A stretch of 64,000 bases of DNA from Pseudoalteromonas arctica A 37-1-2 (GTDB lineage Bacteria > Pseudomonadota > Gammaproteobacteria > Enterobacterales > Alteromonadaceae). Numbering within the stretch: position 1 is the first letter of the stretch; every line of letters begins with the position of its first letter. Made by a program: the position numbers and the translations under genes. This document shows positions 35,695 through 44,976 of the stretch, one piece after another. The stretch lies in assembly GCF_000238395.3 (NCBI RefSeq), contig NZ_CP011025.1:2294001-2358000 (forward strand), given 5' to 3'. Under the pieces are notes generated by a model that saw only the letters and a list, made by a program, of their open reading frames with translations, did no database searches and was not told where the DNA came from.

Positions 35695-36846
35695 TTAAAC
35701 ATTTTTTTTAATAATATCCATCAATTGAGCGGCTCTTACATCAGCGCTTTCTGTTCTTGCTAATTTAATACGATTACTAATTCGCTCTTGCTGCCTACAA
35801 ACTTTAATTGCCTCCCTAGCTTTTTCTATAAAATTTTCTTTAGTCTCGGCTTCAAAAATCTCTTCAACTAAATTGGAATAATCATCATGTGTTTTAGTAG
35901 CTACAACAACCTTTCCTAAAGCTAAGTATTGGTAAACCTTATTGTGGTGAACATATTTTGAAAGCTCATTTATGTTATCCAACATTAAACATACGTCCCA
36001 ACCAAAAACCTCTTCTTGAATTGACTCATACGGTATTTTACCTATATAACTAACATTGTCGGGTATAAGTAAATTTTTCATCCTTTTTACATTTTCTGGG
36101 TCAGAGAAATTAAGCGAGCCTGCAAAACGGAATTTTATTTCTGGAAATTCTGAAATAAGTAGTTCAACTAACTCTAGGTCTATAGTAATTTCATTCATAT
36201 TTCCGGCATAACCAAATACTATTTCATTTGTAATTATTCGTTCATTAAACTTGTCAAAATTCCAACGATCTAAATCTGCAGTATTTGGCCAATAATGGCC
36301 TTCAACATCTATATTTAGATGCTTTTTACAATAAGTAGTAGCAAGCTGTTTACTTGTGCAAAGTAACAAGTCACTCTGTTCGGCTAGTAATACCTCCTCT
36401 TTTTTAGATTTAAAGCCGTTCATCAAGCTATATGGATCAACGAAAAGTGAAATCAAATATTTATTTTTTAATAAGGGTAATAAATAAGTAATATGTATAC
36501 TCGTAACTAAGCAGATATCACAGTTATTTAGCTTCTTCCTAAGGAAAAAATATGAAATAGACAGTTCTAAAAATGATATAAACTTATACTTTCGGCTTGT
36601 TTTCTCAGGAAATAGCGTATAGAAATAATCAATATCAACAAAAATTGATTGTGTTTTTGGTTTAAAGTAATCCTTAATATTTCTTTTTACGACTACTCTT
36701 ACATTCTTATATTTTTTTGAAAGTGCTTCTATCGTAGCTCTATTTTGAAATTCTATTGTTGTTACAATAGCTAATATATTCAATTTCTTATTCCTTTTAA
36801 TTATTCGTTTAATATTTCTAGCTATATCTGCAACTAGGATTCCCAA
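35695..36846 (-). CDS. GT-B glycosyltransferase (GT4-like)
   Basis: A 383-residue protein with a GT-B architecture: the N-terminal half has a SLFVDPYSLM segment and LLLCTSKQLA near residue 160. The C-terminal half has GYAGNMNEITIDLELV and HHNKVYQYLALGKVVVATK, equivalent to the donor-binding helix of GT4 enzymes. It is very AT-rich. 59 bases separate it from the next GT4 gene, and 124 bases from the second flippase gene upstream. Confidence 0.78.
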   Translation of the reverse strand: MGILVADIARNIKRIIKRNKKLNILAIVTTIEFQNRATIEALSKKYKNVRVVVKRNIKDYFKPKTQSIFVDIDYFYTLFPEKTSRKYKFISFLELSISYFFLRKKLNNCDICLVTSIHITYLLPLLKNKYLISLFVDPYSLMNGFKSKKEEVLLAEQSDLLLCTSKQLATTYCKKHLNIDVEGHYWPNTADLDRWNFDKFNERIITNEIVFGYAGNMNEITIDLELVELLISEFPEIKFRFAGSLNFSDPENVKRMKNLLIPDNVSYIGKIPYESIQEEVFGWDVCLMLDNINELSKYVHHNKVYQYLALGKVVVATKTHDDYSNLVEEIFEAETKENFIEKAREAIKVCRQQERISNRIKLARTESADVRAAQLMDIIKKNV

Positions 36847-36970
36847 TGAGTGTAAAAATAAAATTGAATTTTTCTTTGATTGCAGATAAGAATAAATATA
36901 CTTTTATCAGTATATGAATCTAGACTCACTCCAATTTTTTTGAAAACCTAGCAACATTTATTATACTGTT

Positions 36971-38287
36971 TTATTTTATTGAAATTACATAGTTAATGTT
37001 TTTATAAGTTTGAATTGGATTAATGAAAACATTTAAAATAGCTCGCATCGCTGTAATGAATATATATCGTGTTTTTTTAAATAGTACATAAAAAAATAAA
37101 TCTGCAATAAAAAAGGATAAAACTGAAACTATTGCAGCGCTATACAATCCATATATTGGTATTAACAAGTAATTCATACTTAAACTAAAACTTGCAGCGA
37201 CTATAGATTTAATTAATTCAAATTTGGCTAAGTTCATTAAAATTAACATTCGTGAGAATACTGCAGCTAAATATATTACTACCACTTTCCAAATAAGAAT
37301 TTTTAAAATAGGTGCAGCATCAGTAAATTCATCACCAAACAACAATTTAACAATATCGTCAGCAAATATGCCTACAAATATTGCACTAAAAAGTCCTAAA
37401 ACAAATAATATTTTTATAAGACCTGAAAAAAAATAATCAAGATCTTCACTGTTTTCATCAACTTTTTTTACTAAAGGCAAATAAAACGCCATCGTAATGA
37501 TTGTACCTACAAAAGTAAATTGCATAATTACTTTTCCCGCAGCACTGTAAATACCAGCATCACCCTCAGTCATCATACTTGTTATTAATACAATATCTGC
37601 CTGTATAAAAAGAGGATAGATTGCACCTGCAATTAACAAGGGTTTTGCTTCTTTTAGTACTTTTTTTAAAATATTAAAATCAAAATACAACTCTATTTTT
37701 TGTATTTTTTTATACTCATAAAACAAGAATAAAAATTGAAATGCTGCTTGCAATGGAATAAAGGCAATTACATATTCATAGGGTAACTTTAAATATAAAG
37801 CATAAAAAAGATACATTAGAGCTATTAATCTTGAGCTTAATGCTGACATTCCAATTTTTTTTGGTAAGTTAACTGATTGAAAGTAAAGTTTTATAACAGT
37901 AGCTCTGGAGAAATACACCGAAATTGAAATCCAACAAAAAATAACAAACACGTCGGTTTCTACATGCCCATCACCCATGTGCCATATAATGGTATAAATA
38001 ATTGCACATTGAGTAACCCAAGCTAATAACTGAGTTATAAATATTGTTGATATATATTTAGTATTAGATGGTTGGCGGGCTAAATCTTTTACAATAATAT
38101 GGTCTAAACCAAGTACAGTTATAAATACTGTTAAAGCAGATATAGCTTGAATATAACTTAACTTACCCAAACTTTCAGGACCAAATAAGCGTGCAACTAG
38201 TACAACACTTAATAGTCCAAAAGCTATGGTAGTAAGGTTTTCCAATCCATACCAAAATATTTTTCCGATGTTATTTTTTTTAGACAT
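36971..38287 (-). CDS. Oligosaccharide flippase (Wzx-like), second of two
   Basis: A 438-residue polytopic membrane protein of the polysaccharide transporter family (NIGKIFWYGLENLTTIAFG at the N-terminus, SLGKLSYIQAISAL). It is a different subtype from the flippase at 33063-34475. A single Wzx/Wzy system needs only one flippase, so this one may serve a second glycan or be a remnant of cluster exchange. Very AT-rich and flanked by gaps of 124 and 42 bases. Confidence 0.85.
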   Translation of the reverse strand: MSKKNNIGKIFWYGLENLTTIAFGLLSVVLVARLFGPESLGKLSYIQAISALTVFITVLGLDHIIVKDLARQPSNTKYISTIFITQLLAWVTQCAIIYTIIWHMGDGHVETDVFVIFCWISISVYFSRATVIKLYFQSVNLPKKIGMSALSSRLIALMYLFYALYLKLPYEYVIAFIPLQAAFQFLFLFYEYKKIQKIELYFDFNILKKVLKEAKPLLIAGAIYPLFIQADIVLITSMMTEGDAGIYSAAGKVIMQFTFVGTIITMAFYLPLVKKVDENSEDLDYFFSGLIKILFVLGLFSAIFVGIFADDIVKLLFGDEFTDAAPILKILIWKVVVIYLAAVFSRMLILMNLAKFELIKSIVAASFSLSMNYLLIPIYGLYSAAIVSVLSFFIADLFFYVLFKKTRYIFITAMRAILNVFINPIQTYKNINYVISIK

Positions 38288-38329
38288 CGACTTATATAGC
38301 CTTAATAATATATTTTATAAAATCTAATA

Positions 38330-38629
38330 TCATCTGCTTATATCCCCCAACTCGACTTCATTTTCAAACCTATTGTTTATATATTTTGCTGGTGAATTAT
38401 AGTTTATTACTTTGGCTTGGTTCCCTACTGCAGTTGCATTTTTAGGTATATCTTTAACCACTACAGCACCTGCCCCTATGGTAACATTACTTGCAATAAC
38501 AACGTCTTCCACAATACATACCATAGGCCCTATGTATACATTATTACCAATAGAGGCAGCTTTGCCGTGATTGCTGCCTATATTTACAAATTGACTGATA
38601 TAGCAGTTAATTAGCTCAAATGGAGTCAT
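38330..38629 (-). CDS. N-terminally truncated hexapeptide acetyltransferase
   Basis: Only 99 residues. After a short unrelated start (MTPFELINCYISQF) it matches the C-terminal half of CysE/LacA-type acyltransferases: SIGNNVYIGPMVCIVEDVVI, ASNVTIGAGAVVVKDIPKNATAVG, then AKVINY. The first hexapeptide coils and the catalytic histidine region expected before this are absent. It begins 8 bases after wecC with no clear ribosome-binding site. It is probably a decaying gene, although hexapeptide proteins this short could still trimerise. Confidence 0.55.
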   Translation of the reverse strand: MTPFELINCYISQFVNIGSNHGKAASIGNNVYIGPMVCIVEDVVIASNVTIGAGAVVVKDIPKNATAVGNQAKVINYNSPAKYINNRFENEVELGDISR

Positions 38630-38637
38630 AATTTAAT

Positions 38638-39888
38638 TTACATTATCCCACGCGTGTCTATCACAACTTTTGAGGCAAATTCTGTCTTATCTGCTGCTTT
38701 AAATTGTTTGTGATCTACCAGCACTACTATAATATTAGCTTGCTCTAATGCTGTTTCTAATGTTGTAAGCTCCACACCTTTTGATGAAAGCTTTTCAGGT
38801 AATTCTTGTATATTAGGTTCTACTGCTAAAATTTTACCTACGTTTTGTATGGCTAGCTCTTGTACTATTTGTAGTGCAGGGCTTTCACGCAAGTCGTCAA
38901 TGTCTGCTTTAAATGCTAAACCTAGGCACGCTATTACTGGGCGTTTAAATTCGTCAGCGGCTTTTGCTATTTTATTTATTACATAATGCGGTTTTGCATC
39001 ATTTGTTAAGCGCGCTTGTTTAATTATTTTTGCTTCGTCTGGGCAGCTAGCAACAATAAACCACGGGTCAACAGCAATACAGTGTCCACCTACACCAGGG
39101 CCTGGGTTAAGTATATTTACGCGAGGGTGGCGATTAGCTAATTTAACTAATTCCCACACGTTAATTTTAAGCTTGTCGCAAATTACCGATAGTTCATTAG
39201 CAAATGCTATGTTTACATCACGAAATGAGTTTTCTGTTAGCTTTGCCATTTCAGCTGTACGTGCGTTTGTTACGATGCATTCACCACGCACAAATGTTTC
39301 ATATAATTTTACTGCTTTTTCGCTACACGTTTTACTCATACCACCGATAACACGGTCGTTAGATACCAGCTCTTGTAGTACATAACCTGGTAATACGCGT
39401 TCAGGGCAATGTGCGACGTTAATGTCGGCAGCATCGCCTTTATCTTGCGGGAAAGATAAATCAGGGCGTGCTTCGCTTAACCATTGTGCTAGTTGCTCTG
39501 TTGCACCTACTGGTGAGGTTGATTCTAAAATGACTAAATTGCCTTTTTCGAGTACTGGGGCAATAGTTTTAGCTGCAGATTCTATGTAGCTTAAATCTGC
39601 TTTATGATCACCGCTTTCGCTATGGATAAATGGTGTTGGTACTGCAACCATAAATACATCCGCTTTTTCTGGAACCGTTGTTGCTCGTAAGTTACCTGTA
39701 GAAACAACACCGCGTACAATAATATCTAAATCAGGCTCTACAATATGTATTTCACCAGCGTTAATTGTATCAACCGCTTTTTGATTTACATCTAAACCAA
39801 TAACGTTGATCCCTCTTGAGGCTATTACAGCTGCTGTTGGTAGTCCTATGTAGCCTAAACCTACTACTGATACTGTTTTAATTGTCAT
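38638..39888 (-). CDS. wecC: UDP-N-acetyl-D-mannosamine dehydrogenase
   Basis: WecC oxidises UDP-ManNAc to UDP-ManNAcA with two NAD+. The 416-residue protein has the Rossmann NAD motif VVGLGYIGLPTA at its N-terminus, the middle-domain ENSFRDVNIAFANEL, and the catalytic cysteine in GPGVGGHCIAVDPWF. It follows wecB at 23 bases, so substrate and enzyme come from the same mRNA. The product makes a ManNAcA-containing polysaccharide likely. Confidence 0.95.
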   Translation of the reverse strand: MTIKTVSVVGLGYIGLPTAAVIASRGINVIGLDVNQKAVDTINAGEIHIVEPDLDIIVRGVVSTGNLRATTVPEKADVFMVAVPTPFIHSESGDHKADLSYIESAAKTIAPVLEKGNLVILESTSPVGATEQLAQWLSEARPDLSFPQDKGDAADINVAHCPERVLPGYVLQELVSNDRVIGGMSKTCSEKAVKLYETFVRGECIVTNARTAEMAKLTENSFRDVNIAFANELSVICDKLKINVWELVKLANRHPRVNILNPGPGVGGHCIAVDPWFIVASCPDEAKIIKQARLTNDAKPHYVINKIAKAADEFKRPVIACLGLAFKADIDDLRESPALQIVQELAIQNVGKILAVEPNIQELPEKLSSKGVELTTLETALEQANIIVVLVDHKQFKAADKTEFASKVVIDTRGIM

Positions 39889-39911
39889 TACAAAATCCTT
39901 TAAAAAACGTT

Positions 39912-41048
39912 TTATTGCACGTTAAAGTGTTGTTTAATTTTTGAAATAATACGCTCACACGCTTTCCCATCACCATATGGATTATGTGCTCGGCTCATTG
40001 TTTGGTAATCAGCTTGATTTGTTAGTAGGTTTTTAACTTCAGCTATAATTCGATTTTTATCGGTGCCTACTAATTTAACTGTACCTGCAGCAACTGCTTC
40101 TGGACGTTCAGTTGTATCGCGCATTACTAAAACAGGTTTACCTAAGCTTGGTGCTTCTTCTTGTACGCCGCCTGAATCGGTTACTATTATGTGGGCTTTA
40201 CTCATCAGGTATACAAATGGCAAGTAGTCTTGAGGTTCTATAAGCTGTACGTTTTTAACGTCTTTTAAAATACGATTTACAGGCTCACGTACATTTGGGT
40301 TTAAATGCATAGGGTAAAGTACTTGCGCCTCTGGATGTGCAAGTGCTATTTCTGCTAGTGCTTCGCAAATACGTTCAAAACCACCACCAAAACTTTCTCG
40401 TCTGTGGCCTGTTACTAAAATTAACTTTTTACTTTCGTCTAATTCTGGAAACTTTGCTTTTAGTGTACTTATTAATACTTCATCTGTTTTTACTTTATCA
40501 ACAACTTGTAATAGTGCATCTATTACGGTGTTACCCGTTACAACTATGTCGTTAGAATTAACACCTTCGTTAAGTAAGTTTTGCTGTGAAGTATCGGTTG
40601 GTGCAAAGTGAAGTTTTGTAATTGCACCTGTTAATTTACGATTACCTTCTTCTGGCCAAGGAGACCCTAAATTACCTGTGCGTAAGCCAGCTTCTACATG
40701 CCCAACCGGAATTTGCTGATAAAAAGCAGCCAAGCTTGCTGAAAGTGTTGTACTTGTATCGCCATGAACAAGTATTAGGTCTGGCTTAAACTCTTCCAAA
40801 ATAGGTTTCAAGCCCAAAAGAATATTGGTGGTTACATCGTATAAACTTTGGCCTGGTTTCATTATGTTTAAGTCGTACTCTGGTACAATTTCGAACAGGT
40901 CTAAAACTTGATCTAGCATTTCTCTATGCTGCGCTGTAACACATACTTTGGCTTCAATACCATCAGCTAAGTTTAATGCTTTTACTAATGGCGCCATTTT
41001 AATTGCTTCAGGGCGCGTACCAAAAATACTTAATATTTTAATAGCCAT
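39912..41048 (-). CDS. wecB: UDP-N-acetylglucosamine 2-epimerase (non-hydrolysing)
   Basis: WecB interconverts UDP-GlcNAc and UDP-ManNAc in the cytoplasm. The 378-residue GT-B-like protein has [13 protein letters not shown] at the N-terminus, [11 protein letters not shown] near residue 95, VTGHRRE near residue 207 and [22 protein letters not shown] near residue 280. It is the second gene of the cluster, 30 bases after galU. Confidence 0.96.
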   Translation of the reverse strand: MAIKILSIFGTRPEAIKMAPLVKALNLADGIEAKVCVTAQHREMLDQVLDLFEIVPEYDLNIMKPGQSLYDVTTNILLGLKPILEEFKPDLILVHGDTSTTLSASLAAFYQQIPVGHVEAGLRTGNLGSPWPEEGNRKLTGAITKLHFAPTDTSQQNLLNEGVNSNDIVVTGNTVIDALLQVVDKVKTDEVLISTLKAKFPELDESKKLILVTGHRRESFGGGFERICEALAEIALAHPEAQVLYPMHLNPNVREPVNRILKDVKNVQLIEPQDYLPFVYLMSKAHIIVTDSGGVQEEAPSLGKPVLVMRDTTERPEAVAAGTVKLVGTDKNRIIAEVKNLLTNQADYQTMSRAHNPYGDGKACERIISKIKQHFNVQ

Positions 41049-41078
41049 GACTGTCCTTAATTTAAATAATTTAATTTA

Positions 41079-41978
41079 TTAATTACTTGAAGTAAGTAAT
41101 TCTTTAACTCGCCCGGTAAACTCTTCACCCCTGTGGCTTGATTGCATTGCGTACTCAATATTAGCCAGCATATATCCTAACCTAGAACCACAATCATGTG
41201 ATTTACCTTTTAAGTGGTAGGCTTCTAGTGTTTCTAAGTGGCATAATTGTAATAAAGCATCAGTAAGCTGTATTTCACCGCTCGCACCTGGTGGGGTGTA
41301 TTCAAGCAAATCCCAGATAGCGGTAGATACAACATAGCGCCCTGTAATAGCTAAATTACTTGGCGCTTTATCGTTATTCGGTTTTTCGACCATGTTTTTA
41401 ATTGCAGCATTTTCGCCTGCGTTTATTTTTTTACCGGCTAAATCAACCACACCATATTGATGCACTTGCTCTTGAGGCACTGGCTCTACCATTACCTGGT
41501 TGAAGCCTGTTTTATCGAATCGATCGATCATTTGGCTTAAATTGTCAGTTTTTGAATTTGATTTATATTTATCGATAATTACATCGGGTAGCATTATCGC
41601 AAATGGGCTATTACCCACAATTGGACGCGCTGCTAAAACCGCGTGGCCTAAGCCTAGTGGTGCTGATTGGCGAACAGAAACTACCGTTACATCTGTTGGT
41701 ACTATTGAACGAACCTCTTCTAGCAGACTACGTTTTACACGTGCATCTAGCGTGGCTTCTAGCTCAAAGCTAGTATCAAAATGGTTTTCTATCGCGTTTT
41801 TTGAGGCGTGTATAACAAGGACGATTTCTTTGATGCCAGCGGCTACGGCTTCATTAATTACGTATTGAATTAAAGGTTTATCTACCAGAGGGAGCATTTC
41901 TTTAGGAATGGCTTTTGCGGCTGGTAACATACGCGTACCAAGGCCTGCTACAGGTAATATTGCTTTTAAAACTTTCAT
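41079..41978 (-). CDS. galU: UTP-glucose-1-phosphate uridylyltransferase
   Basis: GalU makes UDP-glucose from UTP and glucose-1-phosphate. The 299-residue protein has the nucleotidyltransferase signature [20 protein letters not shown] at the N-terminus, with the later VEKP and GRYV motifs. I chose the ATG at 41978, which has AAAGGA 7 bases upstream and gives the usual [14 protein letters not shown] start; an in-frame ATG at 41993 has no ribosome-binding site. It is the promoter-proximal gene of the exopolysaccharide cluster and its leader may contain an attenuator. Confidence 0.95.
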   Translation of the reverse strand: MKVLKAILPVAGLGTRMLPAAKAIPKEMLPLVDKPLIQYVINEAVAAGIKEIVLVIHASKNAIENHFDTSFELEATLDARVKRSLLEEVRSIVPTDVTVVSVRQSAPLGLGHAVLAARPIVGNSPFAIMLPDVIIDKYKSNSKTDNLSQMIDRFDKTGFNQVMVEPVPQEQVHQYGVVDLAGKKINAGENAAIKNMVEKPNNDKAPSNLAITGRYVVSTAIWDLLEYTPPGASGEIQLTDALLQLCHLETLEAYHLKGKSHDCGSRLGYMLANIEYAMQSSHRGEEFTGRVKELLTSSN

Positions 41979-42008
41979 TTTAATTCCTTTCATTATTTTG
42001 CTAACAGC

Positions 42009-42041
42009 AAAAAAAGGAATAACTAAAGCTGAATCCCTTTT
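42009..42041 (-). terminator. Terminator-like hairpin in the galU leader (possible attenuator)
   Basis: On the minus strand the arms AAAAGGGAT and ATTCCTTTT (42033-42041 and 42012-42020) form a 9 bp stem with one G-U pair and a 12-base loop, ending in a run of seven T (42009-42015). It lies between the predicted promoter and the galU start. The stem is AT-rich, so efficiency is uncertain. Confidence 0.45.
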
Positions 42042-42070
42042 AAGCGCTTCACGAGCCTTGTGAAATTGCT

Positions 42071-42098
42071 ATTATACACAACACAATAATGCACTCAA
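42071..42098 (-). promoter_or_regulatory. Sigma-70-type promoter of the exopolysaccharide cluster
   Basis: On the minus strand: -35 TTGAGT (42093-42098), 16-base spacer, -10 TATAAT (42071-42076). It gives a leader of about 85 bases before the galU ATG. I found no ops/JUMPstart element in this leader. Confidence 0.6.
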
Positions 42099-42270
42099 TA
42101 ATTAAAGAGCACTTTTTGATTGTTTTTTTGTTAACGCTATGTTGCACTAAGTTCGATTGCATCGCACTATTTCACTACCTCATACTTTTTGGTGATCTAC
42201 CTTTTCAAAGCTAGCAATACTATACTAGGCTTGCTTAGTTATTTGGGAACACAGACTTAAAGGAACATTT

Positions 42271-42966
42271 GTGCGTTTAGGGTTTTGCATTTTATTATTA
42301 GTGTCTTTTTTTGTATGCGCACAAGATATGCTTTTGCATTTACGCAATAGCGATATAATTGCGCACGCTCAAAAACAGTATGGTGATGAAGGCCATAAAC
42401 GCATTAAAAACTGGTTAAGTTTTATTGATGAATCGGCTGATAAAAGTGAATGGCAAAAAATACATTTAGTGAATGACTTTTTTAATAAGCACATTAAATA
42501 CAAAACAGATGATGAACTTTGGCACCAAAAAGATTATTGGGCCACTCCGCTTGAAAGTTTAGGCGTGGGCATGGGTGACTGCGAAGACTACGTAATTGCT
42601 AAATACTTTACGTTAATCGCGCTAGGTGTTCCTGAAGATAAAATTCGTTTAATGTATGTACGCCAAAAAACAGTTAATCAACCTCACATGGTGCTTATAT
42701 ATATTGAGACACCTAATCAAATCCCCTTTGTTTTAGGCAATTTTAATACTAAACTACTACCCGCTAATAAACGCCCTGATTTAACACCTATCTATAGTTT
42801 TAATGGCCAAGGTTTATGGTTAGCCAAATCAAAAGGGTTAGGCAATAAAGTAAAAAATAGCCGTGGTGTTTCTGCCTGGAACACCATGCTAGAGCGAATT
42901 GAACAAGGTGAGCTTGCGCCCGCCAAAAGTGATAAAGGAACACCGAGTTATGTCTCGACTTTTTAA
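42271..42966 (+). CDS. lapG: Periplasmic cysteine protease LapG
   Basis: LapG is the calcium-dependent transglutaminase-like protease that clips biofilm adhesins of the LapA type unless held by LapD. The 231-residue protein has a signal peptide (cleaved near residue 17, VCAQ), the nucleophile Cys104 in MGDCEDY flanked by Asp103 and Glu105 (calcium ligands in the family), and His139 in QPHMVLIY. The third triad residue, an Asp expected in a VLDN motif 17 residues after the His, is Gly156 here (FVLGN). It starts with GTG at 42271 after AAAGGAAC. It overlaps lapD by 17 bases. Confidence 0.9.
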   Translation: MRLGFCILLLVSFFVCAQDMLLHLRNSDIIAHAQKQYGDEGHKRIKNWLSFIDESADKSEWQKIHLVNDFFNKHIKYKTDDELWHQKDYWATPLESLGVGMGDCEDYVIAKYFTLIALGVPEDKIRLMYVRQKTVNQPHMVLIYIETPNQIPFVLGNFNTKLLPANKRPDLTPIYSFNGQGLWLAKSKGLGNKVKNSRGVSAWNTMLERIEQGELAPAKSDKGTPSYVSTF

Positions 42967-44953
42967 AAATGGATTGAGTTTAAAAACCCAAGTATATGGC
43001 CTTATTATATTGATTTCGGTACTTTCATTTTTTGTACGCGTAATTACTGATGTTGATACCACTCGCCAATACTTACAAACGCAAATGGGTAGCCACGCGC
43101 AAGATACAGCAACAAGCTTAGGGCTTTCTATATCGCCCTACCTTGAAGAAGATAGCTTAATGATTGCCCAAACCATGGCAACCGCTATTTTCGACTCAGG
43201 TTATTACAAACAAATAAAATTTACTAACGCCGATAGTAACGTGGTATTTAACCTAACAAGCCCAAAACGCGTTGAGTCTGTACCTAATTGGTTTATTACA
43301 GCAGTAAAGCTCAACGCCCCTACTATGCAATCAGAATTAAACAATGGCTGGATCATGGCGGGAGTGCTTGAAGTAACAAGCCATGTTGGGCAATCGTATT
43401 TAACGCTATGGGAACATACTAAACGCAGCTTTTATGGTTCTTTATTATTATTAGTAGCGTCGCTTGCTGTAGCATATTTGATATTACGTGCTGTGTTTAA
43501 ACCTTTAAAAGCAGTAGAGAACCAAGCTCACCTGGTAACGCGTAAACGCTTTACATTAAACGACGAAATACCTGTTGCGCGCGAGCTGCGTACTGTAACT
43601 AAAGCCATAAATAATATGGTAATGAACCTACAAAGCACCTTTGACTCTTTAACAAAGCAAACACAAGCACTTACCGATGAAGTATATGTAGACTCACTCA
43701 CAGGGCTGGGTAACCGCCGTTCGTTTGAGAACCACTTTAATTCAGTGGTTGACACCATTACTAGCGACACTCCAATCACTGCAATGATGATTACTCTCCC
43801 CTCACTTGCTAATATTAACCAAACTGTAAGTTACCAAGATGGTGACGAGCACGTACATGATGTAAGCGTTACTTTGCAAAATGTAATTGGTGCTTTAACT
43901 AATTCTAAAATATTTAGACTTAACGGTAGTACTTTTATTGCTTTAGCACCATTCGATATGCAATTTTTAAATAGAACACGCCTCGATATAAATGATGCTT
44001 TTAGTAAACAAAAAAACAGCTTACACGTAAATGGTTTTGCTAACTTAGCGTTAGTAAGTGTTGATAAAGGCTCATCTATTGGCAGTGTACTTTCAGCGCT
44101 TGATACTGGCTGTACTATTGGCGATTCGGCTGTAAATAAAGTAGATAAAGATACTTTGTTTAGTGTTAAAGAGTGGCGTTCGCTTATTCAATCAATTATT
44201 GCTACTGGTGAAGTTAGTTTTTCGGTGCAGCCAGTTAAACGCACTAAATCAGAAAACAAGCAGTGCTACTTTGAAGTGTTTGCTCATTTTACGCATGAAG
44301 GCGAAAAGGTTAATAATGGCCATTTATTTGCTATGGCCGAAAAGCTTAACTTAACCGAAGAGTTAGACAAAAAAATAATTCGTAACTTTGTAAATGTTAA
44401 AGAGCAACACCCAGACGATACATTTGCGTTAAATATTAGTAAAGCTTCGTTGTATTCAACTGACTTTATTGAATGGCTTACTCTTTATGCTCACACTAAA
44501 CCAATTATTAAAACAAACTTGGTTTTTGAATTGCATGAAATTAGCTTACTTTATAACGTACATGTTGCCTCTTTACATATAGATACAATAAAAGATATTG
44601 GCATAAGTGTGTGTGTTGAACACTTTGGCACTAGTTTAACCTCGTTTAGATACTTGCAAGGGTTAGATATAGAATATATAAAAATAGATGGTAGCTATAT
44701 TCAAGATTTGTTAGATAACACCCAAAGCCAATTTTTTATTCAAACAGTTAATAATATTTGTCATGGCTTTGGTATTAAAGTTTTAGCTTGTTTAATTGAA
44801 AAACCTGAAACTTTAAAGGTACTTGAAGGTTTAGGTTGCGATGGCGTACAGGGCAATTTAATAATGCCCCCCTCTAAAATACTAAAAACTAATAATAATG
44901 GCGTAAATAAAGAGTTTACTTTTTGCACCGATACGCTAAAATTTTGTAATTAG
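42950..44953 (+). CDS. lapD: c-di-GMP receptor LapD
   Basis: An inner-membrane receptor of 667 residues that binds c-di-GMP inside the cell and sequesters LapG outside it. Order: TM1 (about 15-32), periplasmic PAS-like LapD_MoxY domain (33-155) with Trp114 in VPNWF and Trp134 in NNGW, TM2 (162-180), HAMP, degenerate GGDEF (NGSTF at 325-329) and degenerate EAL (EVF at 442-444). Both cyclase and phosphodiesterase motifs are lost, as expected for a receptor. The ATG at 42950 has AAAGGAAC upstream; a TTG at 42899 in the same frame lies deep in lapG. Confidence 0.92.
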   Translation: MSRLFKNGLSLKTQVYGLIILISVLSFFVRVITDVDTTRQYLQTQMGSHAQDTATSLGLSISPYLEEDSLMIAQTMATAIFDSGYYKQIKFTNADSNVVFNLTSPKRVESVPNWFITAVKLNAPTMQSELNNGWIMAGVLEVTSHVGQSYLTLWEHTKRSFYGSLLLLVASLAVAYLILRAVFKPLKAVENQAHLVTRKRFTLNDEIPVARELRTVTKAINNMVMNLQSTFDSLTKQTQALTDEVYVDSLTGLGNRRSFENHFNSVVDTITSDTPITAMMITLPSLANINQTVSYQDGDEHVHDVSVTLQNVIGALTNSKIFRLNGSTFIALAPFDMQFLNRTRLDINDAFSKQKNSLHVNGFANLALVSVDKGSSIGSVLSALDTGCTIGDSAVNKVDKDTLFSVKEWRSLIQSIIATGEVSFSVQPVKRTKSENKQCYFEVFAHFTHEGEKVNNGHLFAMAEKLNLTEELDKKIIRNFVNVKEQHPDDTFALNISKASLYSTDFIEWLTLYAHTKPIIKTNLVFELHEISLLYNVHVASLHIDTIKDIGISVCVEHFGTSLTSFRYLQGLDIEYIKIDGSYIQDLLDNTQSQFFIQTVNNICHGFGIKVLACLIEKPETLKVLEGLGCDGVQGNLIMPPSKILKTNNNGVNKEFTFCTDTLKFCN

Positions 44954-44976
44954 ATAATTTCTTAAAGGGACACAAG

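Noticed and set aside
18448..41978. Polysaccharide cluster as a prophage or genomic island with integrase
   Set aside because: No integrase, tRNA, attachment-site duplication or phage gene is visible; cassette exchange by homologous recombination is the simpler view.
41979..42270. ops/JUMPstart element for RfaH control of the polysaccharide operon
   Set aside because: I searched both strands of the galU-lapG gap for GGCGGTAG-type sequence and found none.
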